Shown: positions 1 through 10,535 of the stretch, piece by piece
How positions within the stretch are numbered: the first letter of the stretch is position 1
Layout of the letters: each line of letters opens with the position of its first letter
NCBI RefSeq assembly: GCF_000768065.1
Contig: NZ_JRKM01000001.1
Coordinates: 3,392,001 to 3,456,000 of the forward strand
Length of the DNA stretch: 64,000 nt
Reading direction: 5' to 3'
Source: Aquabacterium sp. NJ1
GTDB lineage: Bacteria; Pseudomonadota; Gammaproteobacteria; Burkholderiales; Burkholderiaceae_C
Notes under the pieces: generated by a model
Told to the model about the DNA's origin: nothing
What the model saw: only the letters and a program-made list of their open reading frames with translations
Databases searched by the model: none
Program-made: the position numbers and the translations under genes

Positions 1-245
1 TGGGCATTGAGGCAGGTATAGGGCAGGATCTCGGTGAGGAACTGTTGATGGACGTCGGCCAGCTCGCTGGGCGCCTCGGGGAGGGAGGCCGCCCGTGCTT
101 GTGCCACGCCAGGTGGGGTGGGCTGCCAGACCGGTCGCTGCCGGATGTCCTGGGAAAAGTCCAGGATGTCGTCGAGCATGCGGTGCGCCTGGGCGCGAAA
201 GCCCTGCCAATCGGACGGATCCAGTCCTTGTGCTGATGCGACCAC
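1..245 (-). CDS. Pyridoxal-dependent decarboxylase, N-terminal part (runs off left edge)
   Basis: Only the first 81 codons are inside the window. The translation has the N-terminal signature of group II PLP-dependent (aromatic-L-amino-acid/tyrosine type) decarboxylases: a DPSDWQGFRAQAHRMLDD stretch near residues 9-26, then RPVWQPTPP, and later LADVHQQFLTEILPY just before the edge. These correspond to the dimerisation arm of the family, so the lysine that binds PLP is not visible. The start is GTG at 245: an AAGGAG ribosome site lies five bases upstream and an in-frame TAA closes the frame just before it. The substrate cannot be told from this piece. The gap to the next gene (246-386) contains a perfect ten-base palindrome, TTTGTACAAA, at 351-360, in the likely upstream region of this gene. 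Confidence 0.75.
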   Translation of the reverse strand, partial: MVASAQGLDPSDWQGFRAQAHRMLDDILDFSQDIRQRPVWQPTPPGVAQARAASLPEAPSELADVHQQFLTEILPYTCLNA

Positions 246-386
246 CCTTGCTCCTTACCCGGAAAGTTAGCTGCCCCGATTCTTGCGGTTTCGCAGGGGG
301 CGCCATCCACGTAAATGGCGCGCCGGGAAGGGCTAGTTCATGCCTTTGTATTTGTACAAAACTAAATGGGCGCGGGTCACCCGGGG

Positions 387-1433
387 TCAGTCCGGTTCGG
401 CCACGACCTGATTGCGGCCACTCACCTTGCCCTGGTAGAGGGCGGTGTCCGCGCGGTTGATGGGGGCGTCCACCACTTCGTCGTGCCGGTGGGTGCTCAC
501 GCCAAAGGTCATGCTGACCTGGATGACCGTGCCGTTGAAGGGCACCTCCAGCGCCTGGACTTGCTGGCGCAAGCGCTCGGCCACCTTGATGGCCATGTCC
601 TTGGCCGCATCCGGCATGAGGATGAGGAACTCCTCGCCGCCCCAGCGTGCGATGCTGTCCTGCTCGCGTGAGGCCTGGCGCAAGGTCTGGCTCACGGCCT
701 TGAGGACGGCGTCACCAGCGGCGTGGCCATATTGGTCGTTGATGGACTTGAAGTGGTCGATGTCCGCCAGGATGAAGGCCAGCGGGCCCTCATGGCGTTT
801 GCGTCGCACCACCTCGTATTCGGCGATCTCCATCAGGCTGCGGCGGTTGAGCAGCTGCGTCAGCGGGTCGGTGGTGGCCAGGACGCGCAGCTCCTTCTCG
901 GCCTTGGTGACCAGGCGCAGGTAGATGCCTGACAGGTAGGTCAGGAGCAGGAAGGTCACGGTGATGTTGAAGTAGCGCAGGCCTGAGAGCGTCTGCGCGG
1001 TCAGCACGTCATAAGGCGGCAGGTCCCGCATGACCTTGTCCATGCCGAGGTAGATGAGCAGCAGGGCCACCAGCATGATGGGCTTGAAGGCCGGGATGCG
1101 GGTCTTGCTGATCACCAGCACGGGGACAACGACCAGCAGGTAGTAGTGAAAGCCGCTGTCCCAGCCAATGGCGCGCACGGCCAGCAGGGCGTGGCCAATG
1201 ACCTCCAGCAGGATCAAGGCGACAGCCAGGAGGTTGAGCCGCTTCTTGAGGCAGACATAGCTCGTGGCGAACAACAGCACGCTGCCCAGGTTGACCTTGG
1301 CCAGGGTGTGGGCGCCCAGCTCATAGAACAGCCCCATGAACATCACGTGGGTGGCGCCAGCGACGGCCGCCACCTTGTACATCAACCCCCAGAAGGCGGT
1401 TGAGGTGTTCCGTTTGCCGAGTTTGTCTTTCAT
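387..1433 (-). CDS. Membrane-anchored GGDEF diguanylate cyclase
   Basis: Predicted to make cyclic di-GMP from two GTP at the inner membrane. The first 190 or so residues are hydrophobic and contain about six likely membrane segments with short loops, so signal input is probably through the membrane region; no PAS or other recognisable sensor is seen. The C-terminal GGDEF domain starts at DPLTQLLNRRSL and has the active-site motif GGEEF at about residues 265-269. Five residues upstream is REQD, a good RxxD product-inhibition site. I start at the ATG at 1433 (348 residues); an upstream in-frame start at 1532 would add 33 non-conserved residues and run back into the uvrA-like gene. The gene is downstream of, and may be cotranscribed with, that gene. 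An EAL domain is absent. Confidence 0.88.
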   Translation of the reverse strand: MKDKLGKRNTSTAFWGLMYKVAAVAGATHVMFMGLFYELGAHTLAKVNLGSVLLFATSYVCLKKRLNLLAVALILLEVIGHALLAVRAIGWDSGFHYYLLVVVPVLVISKTRIPAFKPIMLVALLLIYLGMDKVMRDLPPYDVLTAQTLSGLRYFNITVTFLLLTYLSGIYLRLVTKAEKELRVLATTDPLTQLLNRRSLMEIAEYEVVRRKRHEGPLAFILADIDHFKSINDQYGHAAGDAVLKAVSQTLRQASREQDSIARWGGEEFLILMPDAAKDMAIKVAERLRQQVQALEVPFNGTVIQVSMTFGVSTHRHDEVVDAPINRADTALYQGKVSGRNQVVAEPD

Positions 1434-1528
1434 CTGAGACCGTGTCCCCCCGAATCGTCTTCGGATATCGGCGGGGGCGGTCCGGACTTGAGGGTGATGG
1501 GCGCGCCCGGCGCCAGGCCGCTGTGGTG

Positions 1529-4500
1529 TCAACCGCGGTGCAGCACCCCCTTGAGCGCCACGCCGGTGTGCGTCTTCTTGGCGACGATGTGGTCGGGCGT
1601 GCCTTCGGCCGCGACCTTGCCACCGCCGGTGCCGCCTTCGGGGCCCATGTCGATGATCCAGTCGGCTTCAGCGATCACATCCAGATCGTGCTCGATCACG
1701 ACCACGCTGTGGCCGCCGTCCACCAGCCTGTGCAGCACGCGGATGAGTTTTTCCACGTCGGCCAGGTGCAGGCCCACGGTGGGTTCATCCAGCACATACA
1801 GCGTGTGCGGCGCCTTGTTGCCTCTGCGCGTGATGTCGTCGCGCACCTTGCTGAGTTCGGTCACCAGCTTGATGCGCTGCGCTTCGCCACCCGACAAGGT
1901 GGGTGAGGGCTGGCCCAGCGTGAGGTAGCCCAGGCCCACGTCCTGCAGCAGCTTGAGCGGGTGCGCGATGGACGGCATGGAGGCGAAGAACTCGACGGCC
2001 TCGTCCACCTCCATCTTGAGCACGTCGCCGATGTGCTTGCCGCGCCAGGTGGCGGCCAGCGTCTCGGGGTTGAAGCGCATGCCGTTGCACGTTTCGCAGT
2101 GCACCTTCACATCGGGCAGGAAGGCCATCTCGATGGTGCGGATGCCCTGGCCTTCGCAAGCCGGGCAGCGGCCTTCACCCGTGTTGAAGCTGAAGCGGCC
2201 GGCGCCCCAGCCGCGTGCGCGGGCTTCGAGCGTGTCGGCAAACAGCTTGCGGATGGTGTCCCAGAAGCCGATGTAGGTGGCCGGGCAGGAACGTGGCGTC
2301 TTGCCGATCGGCGTCTGGTCGACTTCGAGCACGCGGTCCACGGCGCCCCAGCCTTCGATGCCATCGCAGCCCACCCACAGCGGGGCGGTCTTGTCGCGTT
2401 CCCTGGGTGGGATGCTGACGGCGGCCTGCACATTGGCCAGCAGCACGTCGCGCGCGATGGTGGACTTGCCCGAGCCTGATACGCCGGTCACGGCCACGAG
2501 GCGTTGCAGCGGCACCTTGACGGTGACCTTGTCCAGGTTGTGCAGGCGGGCCTTCTTGATGGTGAGTTGCGGTGTGTCGGCGGTGACGGGGCGGCGCTCG
2601 CCTTCGTTGCCGTGCAGCGGGTGGGCCATGGGGGCGCGCAGGCAGCGGCCGGTGACCGAGTCGGGCGAAGCCATGATGTCGGCCACCGTGCCTTCGGCGA
2701 CCACCGTGCCGCCTCGCACGCCGGCACCAGGGCCGATGTCGATGATGTGTTCGGCGCGGCGGATGGTGTCTTCATCGTGTTCGACCACGACCAGGGTGTT
2801 GCCCTCTTTGCCCAGGGTGTGCAGGGCTTCGAGCAGCAGTTGGTTGTCGCGCGGGTGCAGACCGATGGTGGGCTCGTCCAGCACGTAGCAGACGCCTTGC
2901 AGGTTCGAGCCCAGTTGCGCGGCCAGGCGGATGCGTTGCGCTTCACCGCCAGACAGGGTGGGCGCGGCGCGGTCCAGGCTGAGGTAGCCCAGGCCGACTT
3001 GCTCCATGAAGCTCAGGCGGGACTTGATCTCGCTGACGATGTCGCGGGCGATGGTGGCTTCGCGGCCATCGAGCTTGAGCTTCTCGCCCCACTTGCGCGC
3101 GTCCTTCACGGACAAGGCAGACAGCTCGGCGATGGACTGGCCACGCAGCTGCACCGCACGCGCCACCGGGTTGAGGCGTGCGCCATGGCAGGTCTCGCAT
3201 TCGGCGTCGGTCACGTCTTCCACATCGGGCTCGGCGAAGGTCTGTTCGCGGCCCTTGTTGTCGTCGGTCTGCGAGTCGTCCATCACCTTGCGTTGTTCGC
3301 GGGTGAGCGCCAGGCCCGTGCCCACGCAATCGGGGCACCAGCCGTGCTTGCTGTTGTACGAGAACAGGCGTGGGTCCAGCTCGGGGTAGCTGGTGCCGCA
3401 GCTGGGGCAGGCGCGCTCGGTGGAGAACACCTTGACGCGGCCCATGTGCAGGGTGGACTTGCCCGTGGCCAGGGCTTCTGACAAGCCTTCCAGCCCGGTG
3501 ATGAGGTGGACCACGCCCTTGCCATGCTCCAGTGCCGATGCCAGCAGCTCACGCAGGCGCGCTTCGTTTTCAGGTTTGACCACCACATCACCCACAGGCA
3601 GCTCGATGGTGTGCTCGCGGTAACGGTCGATCTTGGGGCCGCCGGCGGTGCCCCAGCCCGCGCTGGGCAGGAACTCGCCGTCCACGCGCAGGTGCGTGAA
3701 GCCGCGTGAAGAGGCCCACTTGGCCAGCTCGGTGTAGATGCCTTTGCGGTTGACCACCAGCGGCGCCATCAGGCCGATGTGCTGGCCACGGTAATCACGC
3801 ACCCACTGGGCCGCGATGGCTTCGGGCGTTTGCGGCAGCACGGCCATGGGGTGGCCGTCTGCATCACAACAGGCCGGGTTGGTGCAGTGCTGCACGCCCA
3901 GCTTCACGAACAACAGGCGCAGGAAGTGGTGTACCTCGGTGGTGGTGCCCACGGTGCTCTTGCGGCCACCGCGAGACAGGCGCTGCTCGATGGCCACGGT
4001 GGGCGGGATGCCATACACGGCGTCCACTTCAGGCCGGCCGGCAGGCTGCACGAGCGAACGGGCATACGCGTTGAGCGATTCCAGATAACGGCGCTGGCCT
4101 TCATTGAACAGGATGTCAAATGCCAGCGTGGATTTGCCCGAGCCCGACACCCCCGTGATCACGTTGAACTTGCCACGCGGGATGTGCACGCTCATGCCCT
4201 TGAGGTTGTTCTCGTGGGCATTGATCACCTCGATGCTGTCGTGGCCGGGGGCCTTGGCAGCAGCTTCACGGCGGCGTTCGCGGCGGGCCTTGATGATGGC
4301 CTGCAGGCTGGTGCCTTCATCGGCGCGCAGCTTGTCGCTCAAGCCCAGCTCATAAGCGGCTTCGCGCTCCATGGCCACGACAGCTGCATTGGCTTCGGTC
4401 TCATGGGCGGCAAGCTGGCTGGCGCTTGCCTTGCTCTTGCTGCCCTTCGTGCTTTTGCTCGCCTTGGTGGCCTTGTCAGCTTTCGCGGCGGCGTCCTCGC

Positions 4501-7500
4501 CCCCTGGCGCATCCAGCCCCAGCGCATCTTCGTATTCACGCAGGGCCACGCCGGTGGCCGTGTTCTTCAGTCGCACTTCTTCTGGCGGGCCATAGGCCAC
4601 CAGCTGGCCACCCGCATCGCCGCCTTCAGGGCCCAGCTCGATCAGCCAGTCGCAAGCGCGGATCACATCCAGGTTGTGCTCGATCAGGATGATGGAGTTG
4701 CCGGCATCCAGCAGCTTGGCAAAGGCCCGCATCAGCTTGGCGATGTCATCGAAGTGCAGGCCGGTGGTGGGCTCGTCGAACATGAACAGCGTGCCCTTGC
4801 GCGCCATGCGCTGGCCGGACTTGCTGGCCTGCTGCGCGGTCTCGACCAGATGCCCTGCGAGCTTGAGGCGCTGCGCTTCACCGCCCGACAAGGTCGGCAC
4901 GGGCTGGCCCAGCTTCACGTAGTCCAGGCCCACATCGTGCAAAGGCTGCAAGGCGCGCACCACATCGACATCCTGGCCGAACAGGCGCACGGCCTCGGCC
5001 ACGGTCAGCTCCAACACGTCCGAGATGGACAGCGGCTTGCCCAGGCGCTCGATCTTGACCTCGCGCACCTCGGCGCGGAAGCGCGTGCCATCGCAATCGG
5101 GGCAACGCAGGTAGACGTCGCTCAGGAACTGCATCTCCACGTGCTCGAAGCCCGAGCCGCCGCAGGTGGCGCAGCGGCCGGTGCCGGCGTTGAAGCTGAA
5201 GGTGCCCGCGGTGTACTGGCGTTCACGCGCCAGCGGCGTCACGGCAAACAGGGTGCGCACGGCGTCGAACGCGCCCACATAACTGGCGGGGTTCGAGCGG
5301 GCCGTTTTGCCAATCGGCGATTGGTCCACGAAGTTGACGGCGCTCAGCCAGTCGGCGCCCAGCAGCTCATCGTGCTCGCCGGGCGAATCCGTGGCCAGGC
5401 CAAAGTGGCGCAGCAGCGCGGGGTGCAGGATGTCCTGGATCAGGGTGGACTTGCCCGAGCCACTGACGCCTGTCACGCCCACCAGGCGCTGCAGCGGGAA
5501 CGCGATGTTCAGGTTCTGCAGATTGTGTTGACGCGCGCCCTGCAGGATCAGCTTGGGCGTGTTCTCTTGCACCACGCGGCGCAGGCCCATGCCGATGGTG
5601 CGGCGGGCGCCCAGGTAGGCGCCTGTCAGCGTCTCGGCTTTCTTCAGGTCATCGGGCGTGCCGTCGAACACGATGCGGCCACCTTGATGCCCCGGGCCAG
5701 GCCCGAGGTCGATCACGCGGTCGGCGGCCAGCATCACGGCGGGGTCATGCTCGACCACCACCAGCGTGTTGCCGGCGTCCACCAGTCGCTGCATGGCCAC
5801 GTTGATGCGGTCCATGTCGCGCGGGTGCAGGCCGATGCTGGGCTCGTCCAGCACGAACAGGGTGTTGACCAACGAGGTGCCCAGGGCCGTGGTCAGGTTG
5901 ATGCGCTGCACTTCCCCGCCCGATAGGGTGCGGCTCTGGCGATCCAGCGTGAGGTAGCCCAAGCCCACGTCCACCAGGTATTTCAAACGGGTGCGGATCT
6001 CGTCGAGCAACAGCGCGAGCGCATCGTTGTCGCCCCGGTTGGCCAGCGTCACGAAGGAGAAGAAGCGCTGCAGTTGCGAGATCGGCATCAACATCACGTC
6101 GTGCAGATTCAGGCCCGGCAGTTGTTCAAGCTTGGCGCGCGGCATCGCGATGCCATGCGTCAGGAAACGCTTGGCCGGGGCCAGCACCGCGTCGGCGTCT
6201 TCACGCGAGCCCAGGCGCCACAGCAGCGATTCGGTCTGCAGGCGCGCGCCATCGCAAGTAGGGCAGGTGGTGTAGCTGCGGTACTTGGACAAGAGCACGC
6301 GGATGTGCATCTTGTAGGCCTTGCTCTCCAGGTACTCGAAGAAGCGCTTGATGCCGTACCACTGCTTGTTCCAGTTGCCCTTCCAGGCCGGGTCGCCATC
6401 GAGCACCCAGGCCTTGTGCTCGGGCGTCATCTGCGCCCAGGTGGTGTCACGCGGGATGCCGGCGTCGCCCGCGTACTTGATCAGGTCGGCCTGGCAATCG
6501 GCCCAGGCGGGTGTTTGCAGCGGCTTGATGGCGCCGCCCCTCAGCGTCTTCTTGGCATCGGGGATGACCAGGCCCCAGTCCACGCCGATGACGCGGCCAA
6601 AGCCCCGGCAGGCCGGGCAGGCACCGGCGGCCGAGTTGAACGAGAACATGCCGGGCGTGGGCGCGCTGTAGCGGCGGTGGCTGTCCGGGCAGTGCAGGCC
6701 GGCGGAGAAGCGCCATAAGGTGGGCTCCGGCTCGCTGCCGTCGGGCAAGCTGTCGCCGGATTCGGGCAAGGCATACACGGTGATGTGGCCGCTGCCGCGC
6801 TTGAAGGCCACTTCCAGGGCCTCCATGACGCGGGGGCGGTCCAGATCGGCACCGCTCGGGTCGGCCCCGATGCGGAAGCGGTCGGCCACGACGTCCAGCA
6901 CCAGGCGTTCATCCGAGGCCAGGTCGGTGCTGGCCTCGTTGTTCGTCTTTTTGCCTGCCGCCTTGCTGGTCTTCTTGGCTGCGGCTTTCTTTTTGGCAGG
7001 CTTGGCATCGCCTTCCGCGTCGGCCGCGGCCGCGGCCGAAACCTGCGACGACGTCAAGGCCGCCGAGGGCAACAGGCTGGCCTTGACCACCCGCTGTGCC
7101 TGGATGCGCGAAAAACCGCTGGCCGACAGCCATTCCTGCATCTGCTCAGGCGTGGTGTTGGCAGGCAGCTCGGCGCCGAAGGTGATCACCACGCGGCGGC
7201 CACCTGGCGTGGCAGCGCAGCGCGCCAGCAGCTCGTCAAACACCGATTGCGGCGAGTCCTCGCGCACCAGCAAGCCGGTGTCCTGGTCAAACAGTTGCGC
7301 CGCGCGCGCGAACAACAGCTTGAGGTGGTCGTTGAGCTCGGTCATCGTGCCCACCGTCGAGCGCGAGGTACGCACCGGGTTGGTCTGGTCGATGGCAATC
7401 GCGGGTGGCACGCCTTCCACACGGTCCACGGCGGGGCGGTCCATGCGGTCGAGGAACTGGCGCGCGTAGGCGCTGAAGGTCTCGACGTAGCGGCGCTGGC

Positions 7501-7645
7501 CTTCGGCGTACAGCGTGTCGAACACCAGCGAAGATTTGCCCGAGCCGCTGGGCCCGGTCACCACCGTCAGTTCACCCGTGCGGATGTCCAGATCGAGGTT
7601 CTTGAGGTTGTGCTGGCGGGCACCGCGTATGCGGATATCGGACAT
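1529..7645 (-). CDS. uvrA: Double-length UvrA paralogue (tandem fusion of two UvrA units)
   Basis: A 2038-residue protein made of two complete UvrA-like halves. There are four Walker A motifs (GPSGSGKS near residue 38; GVSGSGKS near 728, 1167 and 1725) and four ABC signatures LSGGE (near 573, 921, 1563 and 1918), where ordinary UvrA (about 940 residues) has two of each. CxxC zinc-binding pairs recur in both halves (for example CPTC, CATC/CPDC, CPSC/CPDC, CETC). A Lys/Ala-rich insert (around residues 215-240) sits in the first half, and a Lys/Ser/Ala-rich linker (around 1052-1082) joins the halves. UvrA is the damage-recognition ATPase of nucleotide excision repair. Long paralogues of this kind are known in proteobacteria, but their role is not established, so activity in UvrABC repair is an inference. 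The start has an AAGG element just upstream. Confidence 0.92.
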   Translation of the reverse strand: MSDIRIRGARQHNLKNLDLDIRTGELTVVTGPSGSGKSSLVFDTLYAEGQRRYVETFSAYARQFLDRMDRPAVDRVEGVPPAIAIDQTNPVRTSRSTVGTMTELNDHLKLLFARAAQLFDQDTGLLVREDSPQSVFDELLARCAATPGGRRVVITFGAELPANTTPEQMQEWLSASGFSRIQAQRVVKASLLPSAALTSSQVSAAAAADAEGDAKPAKKKAAAKKTSKAAGKKTNNEASTDLASDERLVLDVVADRFRIGADPSGADLDRPRVMEALEVAFKRGSGHITVYALPESGDSLPDGSEPEPTLWRFSAGLHCPDSHRRYSAPTPGMFSFNSAAGACPACRGFGRVIGVDWGLVIPDAKKTLRGGAIKPLQTPAWADCQADLIKYAGDAGIPRDTTWAQMTPEHKAWVLDGDPAWKGNWNKQWYGIKRFFEYLESKAYKMHIRVLLSKYRSYTTCPTCDGARLQTESLLWRLGSREDADAVLAPAKRFLTHGIAMPRAKLEQLPGLNLHDVMLMPISQLQRFFSFVTLANRGDNDALALLLDEIRTRLKYLVDVGLGYLTLDRQSRTLSGGEVQRINLTTALGTSLVNTLFVLDEPSIGLHPRDMDRINVAMQRLVDAGNTLVVVEHDPAVMLAADRVIDLGPGPGHQGGRIVFDGTPDDLKKAETLTGAYLGARRTIGMGLRRVVQENTPKLILQGARQHNLQNLNIAFPLQRLVGVTGVSGSGKSTLIQDILHPALLRHFGLATDSPGEHDELLGADWLSAVNFVDQSPIGKTARSNPASYVGAFDAVRTLFAVTPLARERQYTAGTFSFNAGTGRCATCGGSGFEHVEMQFLSDVYLRCPDCDGTRFRAEVREVKIERLGKPLSISDVLELTVAEAVRLFGQDVDVVRALQPLHDVGLDYVKLGQPVPTLSGGEAQRLKLAGHLVETAQQASKSGQRMARKGTLFMFDEPTTGLHFDDIAKLMRAFAKLLDAGNSIILIEHNLDVIRACDWLIELGPEGGDAGGQLVAYGPPEEVRLKNTATGVALREYEDALGLDAPGGEDAAAKADKATKASKSTKGSKSKASASQLAAHETEANAAVVAMEREAAYELGLSDKLRADEGTSLQAIIKARRERRREAAAKAPGHDSIEVINAHENNLKGMSVHIPRGKFNVITGVSGSGKSTLAFDILFNEGQRRYLESLNAYARSLVQPAGRPEVDAVYGIPPTVAIEQRLSRGGRKSTVGTTTEVHHFLRLLFVKLGVQHCTNPACCDADGHPMAVLPQTPEAIAAQWVRDYRGQHIGLMAPLVVNRKGIYTELAKWASSRGFTHLRVDGEFLPSAGWGTAGGPKIDRYREHTIELPVGDVVVKPENEARLRELLASALEHGKGVVHLITGLEGLSEALATGKSTLHMGRVKVFSTERACPSCGTSYPELDPRLFSYNSKHGWCPDCVGTGLALTREQRKVMDDSQTDDNKGREQTFAEPDVEDVTDAECETCHGARLNPVARAVQLRGQSIAELSALSVKDARKWGEKLKLDGREATIARDIVSEIKSRLSFMEQVGLGYLSLDRAAPTLSGGEAQRIRLAAQLGSNLQGVCYVLDEPTIGLHPRDNQLLLEALHTLGKEGNTLVVVEHDEDTIRRAEHIIDIGPGAGVRGGTVVAEGTVADIMASPDSVTGRCLRAPMAHPLHGNEGERRPVTADTPQLTIKKARLHNLDKVTVKVPLQRLVAVTGVSGSGKSTIARDVLLANVQAAVSIPPRERDKTAPLWVGCDGIEGWGAVDRVLEVDQTPIGKTPRSCPATYIGFWDTIRKLFADTLEARARGWGAGRFSFNTGEGRCPACEGQGIRTIEMAFLPDVKVHCETCNGMRFNPETLAATWRGKHIGDVLKMEVDEAVEFFASMPSIAHPLKLLQDVGLGYLTLGQPSPTLSGGEAQRIKLVTELSKVRDDITRRGNKAPHTLYVLDEPTVGLHLADVEKLIRVLHRLVDGGHSVVVIEHDLDVIAEADWIIDMGPEGGTGGGKVAAEGTPDHIVAKKTHTGVALKGVLHRG

Positions 7646-7794
7646 GGGACACCTTGCGCTGGGGAGCCGCTGCAGGAGGATGCCGGCAGCAGGAGCGCAA
7701 ACATTCTAGAGAGGGATTCATGACGGCGCCGGGCCGGGGCATGAATACCTTGTCCGATACGAGGGGGGCTTCATCGATTTTTACATTTCTGCGC

Positions 7795-7821
7795 TCAAGT
7801 AAGGGCGGGAGCGGACGTTAT
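7795..7821 (+). promoter_or_regulatory. Candidate sigma-28 (FliA) promoter for the chemoreceptor gene
   Basis: TCAAGTAA, then exactly 11 bases, then GACGTTAT. The flagellar sigma-28 consensus is TAAAGTTT-N11-GCCGATAA, and betaproteobacterial versions often read TCAAGT and CCGTTA. It lies about 150 bases before the chemoreceptor start and points toward it, which fits coexpression with motility genes. I see no other clear signal in the rest of the 324-base gap (7646-7969) except the ribosome site GAGGAG before the GTG at 7970. Confidence 0.5.
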
Positions 7822-7969
7822 GCACGGGGTAGCGGGGCATGACATCTGCCCATGCACCCATCAGGTGCTTCGCCTTGCGTCAAGCGCGCTGCTGTGGACG
7901 CACACCGCATGAGCCTGGCGTGCCGTCAAGCCGGCTCCTGCATTTCTGGATGCAAACGAGGAGCCTGAC

Positions 7970-9898
7970 GTGATATCGACCTGGATCGCCAATTTGCCAT
8001 TGCGACACAAGTTCATCTTGTTGAGCATCGTGGCTTTGCTGATGGCCGGCGCGCCTTCGGCACTCGTGCTGAGCGAATCGGTCGGCAACCTTCAAGCCCT
8101 GAAGGACGAGGACAAGGGGCTGGCCCCCTCCAAGGCCATGCTCAAGCTGATCAAGCTGACGCAGGAACACCGGGGCCTCTCGGCCGCCGTGCTGAGCGGG
8201 GACAGCAGCAAGCAGGCTGTGCGCCAGGAGCGCCAGGCCCAGGTGGCGCAGGCCTTCGAGGCGGTGACGCAGGCCCTGGTGCCCATCTCGGACACCGGCC
8301 TGACCGACAAGATCAAGTCGCTGCAAGCGCAATGGCAGACCCTGGCCCAGGACGTGGGTGGCGGCGGCCTGAGCTTGCCGGCGAGCATCAAGCGCCACAC
8401 CCAGCTGGTCAGCGGTGAACTCCTGCTGCTGGAAGATGTGGTGGGCGTGTCCGGCCTGGCGCTGGACGCCGATGCCCAGTGCTACTACCTGATCACCGCC
8501 GCCTTCCGCGACCTGCCACGCTTGAGCGAAAAGCTCGGCCTGTCGCGTGCCAAGGGTGCGGCCATGCTGGTCAGGAAAGAGGCGAACACGAATGAAGCCC
8601 TTGCGCTGGCGAGCCTGCTGGATGGCATCCAGATGCATGCGCTGGATGCACAGCGTGATGTCGACAAATCCGGTGTGCTCAAGGATGAGCACGTGGCCGA
8701 CCTGCAGCATGCCGTGAAGGACGCCCAGGCGGCCCTGGTGCGCGGCCAGGACCTGATCAACAAGGTGGTGCAGGCCGAAGACCTCTCGGGCATGGACTCG
8801 ACCGCCTACTTTCGTGACCTGACCGGTGTGATCCAGGCGCAGTTCGGTGCCAGCGAGCAGATCGTGGCGCACCTGGATGCCCGCCTGCAGGAACGCATCG
8901 ACGGGGAGACCCGCCAGGTGGTGCTGACTGCGCTGGTGATGCTGATCATGTCGGTGCTGGGCGGCGCGGTGGCCACCCTCATCACGCGCATGACCACCCG
9001 CACGGTCAACGGTGCCGTGAAGGCCGCCCAGGCCATGGCCGACGGCGACCTGAGCCAGGCCATGCACGCCGAACAACGTGACGAGATCGGGCAACTGGTG
9101 CGGGCCATGGGCACGGCTGTGGCGCACTTCAAGCAGGTGATCTCGGGTATCAAGGACGCCAGCGAGTCCGTGGCCACCGCGTCCACGCAGATTGCCCAAG
9201 GCAATATGGACCTGAGCGCCCGCACCGAGAACCAGGCTTCATCGCTGCAGCAGACGGCCTCGTCCATGGAAGAGATGTCGGCCACGGTGAGCCACAACGC
9301 CAGCACGGCGCAGCGCGCCAATGAACTGGCCCTGCAGGCCGCATCCGAGGCCGCACGCAGCGGCGAGACCTTCTCGCAGGTGGTCCAGAAGATGTCGGCC
9401 ATCCAGCAGTCCAGCCACCGCATCGCGGAGATCAACGCGGTGATCGACGGCATCGCCTTCCAGACCAACATCCTCGCTTTGAATGCGGCCGTGGAAGCGG
9501 CCCGGGCCGGCGAGCAGGGCCGGGGCTTTGCCGTGGTGGCCGCCGAGGTGCGCAGCCTGGCGCAGCGTTCGACCCAGGCCGCCCGCGAGATCAAGACGCT
9601 GATCAGCGCCAGCTCCGAGAGCGTGGACGAGGGCTGTGCCCTGGCCGCCGACACCGGCGAGTCCATCGAGCGCCTGGTGGCGCAGGTGCAGCAGGTCAGC
9701 CAGCTGATGAACGAGATCGCCTCGGGCAGCGAGCAGCAGCACCTGGGCATCGTGCAGGTCAACCAGGCGGTCAACCAGCTGGATCAGACCACGCAGCAGA
9801 ACGCCGCGCTGGTCGAGGAGTCCAGCGCCGCGGCCGACAGCCTGCGCGACCAGGCGCAGCAACTGCTGCACGCCGTGGGGCAATTCAGGCTGGCCTGA
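7970..9898 (+). CDS. Methyl-accepting chemotaxis protein
   Basis: A 642-residue transmembrane chemoreceptor. A membrane segment at about residues 12-32 is followed by a periplasmic helical sensor domain. That domain contains EHRGLSAAVLSG (about residue 65), the hallmark of NIT-like (nitrate/nitrite-type) sensor bundles. The second membrane segment is at about 308-332, then HAMP, then the long cytoplasmic signalling domain. The highly conserved hairpin tip (EINAVIDGIAFQTNILALN, then AGEQGRGFAVVA) is at about residues 486-525 and contacts CheA/CheW. There is no C-terminal NWETF-like pentapeptide, so adaptation enzymes probably use other docking. The start is GTG with GAGGAG six bases upstream. 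A strong terminator follows. The ligand is unknown; the NIT-like assignment rests on one motif. Confidence 0.9.
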   Translation: MISTWIANLPLRHKFILLSIVALLMAGAPSALVLSESVGNLQALKDEDKGLAPSKAMLKLIKLTQEHRGLSAAVLSGDSSKQAVRQERQAQVAQAFEAVTQALVPISDTGLTDKIKSLQAQWQTLAQDVGGGGLSLPASIKRHTQLVSGELLLLEDVVGVSGLALDADAQCYYLITAAFRDLPRLSEKLGLSRAKGAAMLVRKEANTNEALALASLLDGIQMHALDAQRDVDKSGVLKDEHVADLQHAVKDAQAALVRGQDLINKVVQAEDLSGMDSTAYFRDLTGVIQAQFGASEQIVAHLDARLQERIDGETRQVVLTALVMLIMSVLGGAVATLITRMTTRTVNGAVKAAQAMADGDLSQAMHAEQRDEIGQLVRAMGTAVAHFKQVISGIKDASESVATASTQIAQGNMDLSARTENQASSLQQTASSMEEMSATVSHNASTAQRANELALQAASEAARSGETFSQVVQKMSAIQQSSHRIAEINAVIDGIAFQTNILALNAAVEAARAGEQGRGFAVVAAEVRSLAQRSTQAAREIKTLISASSESVDEGCALAADTGESIERLVAQVQQVSQLMNEIASGSEQQHLGIVQVNQAVNQLDQTTQQNAALVEESSAAADSLRDQAQQLLHAVGQFRLA

Positions 9899-9934
9899 CG
9901 CGGGGCGTGAAGCGCCAAGGTTTCATGTCAACAT

Positions 9935-9966
9935 AGCGCCTGATCCTTCCATCAGGCGCTGTTTTT
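9935..9966 (+). terminator. Intrinsic terminator after the chemoreceptor gene
   Basis: A perfect ten-base stem (AGCGCCTGAT / ATCAGGCGCT) with loop CCTTCC is followed by GTTTTT. It ends only four bases before the ATG of the next gene, so it fills the place where that gene's ribosome site would be. Confidence 0.85.
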
Positions 9967-9970
9967 CGAC

Positions 9971-10423
9971 ATGACCATCAAACGCATCTTCATTGCCCTC
10001 CTGATCCTGATCGTGCTGCCCACGCTGTACGTGATGGGTGCCCTCAAGTGGAGCTACTCCAGCGGCGAGCGGGCCGGCTGGGTGCAAAAGCTCTCAAAAA
10101 AGGGCTGGGTCTGCAAGACCTGGGAAGGCGAGCAGGTGCTGGTGACGCAACCCGGCGCGCTCTCTGAAAAATTCCTGTTCACCGTGCATGACGAGGCCGT
10201 GGCCGAGCAGATCAACCGCTTGATGGGCCAGCGCGTTTCCCTGCACTACGAAGAGAAGGTGGGGCTGCCCACCAGCTGCTTTGGTGACACGCGCTATTTC
10301 GTGACCAAGGTGGTGTCGGTCGAGGACGCCGCCATGCTGCCGGGGCCGGCGGGGCATGTCGCCCCGGCACCGGCTGCGGCTGCGTCGGTCCCCTCTGCGG
10401 CATCCGCAGCGTCTGCCCCCTGA
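9971..10423 (+). CDS. Small membrane-anchored protein of unknown function
   Basis: A 150-residue protein with one N-terminal hydrophobic helix (about residues 5-24), a compact middle domain and an Ala/Pro/Ser-rich tail from about residue 118. The middle has two cysteines (in GWVCKTWEG and PTSCFGD) that could form a disulfide if the domain is periplasmic. It resembles short single-pass proteins seen in Burkholderiales genomes, but I cannot give it a function. The reading frame uses codons typical of its neighbours, and it ends before a good terminator, so I consider it real. Its start follows the chemoreceptor terminator by four bases and has no Shine-Dalgarno sequence. Confidence 0.7.
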   Translation: MTIKRIFIALLILIVLPTLYVMGALKWSYSSGERAGWVQKLSKKGWVCKTWEGEQVLVTQPGALSEKFLFTVHDEAVAEQINRLMGQRVSLHYEEKVGLPTSCFGDTRYFVTKVVSVEDAAMLPGPAGHVAPAPAAAASVPSAASAASAP

Positions 10424-10467
10424 CCTCGGCTTGATCCACGCTCGAGCGCCGTTTGCGCCCGCAAAAC

Positions 10468-10495
10468 AAAGGCCCGCTGGATGCGGGCCTTTTTT
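10468..10495. terminator. Bidirectional intrinsic terminator
   Basis: AAAGGCCCGC and GCGGGCCTTT form a ten-base stem around a TGGAT loop, followed by a T run and preceded by an A-rich run. It sits between the convergent small membrane protein gene and the universal stress protein gene and can serve both. Confidence 0.85.
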
Positions 10496-10535
10496 CTTGA
10501 TGGCGATCAAGTCGCCAGGGACGAGTCAGCGGGCG

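Noticed and set aside
3779..5926. Long plus-strand frame of 715 codons inside the uvrA-like gene
   Set aside because: Product is His/Gln/Ala-rich low-complexity text typical of the antisense of a high-GC gene; the opposite frame encodes clear UvrA motifs.
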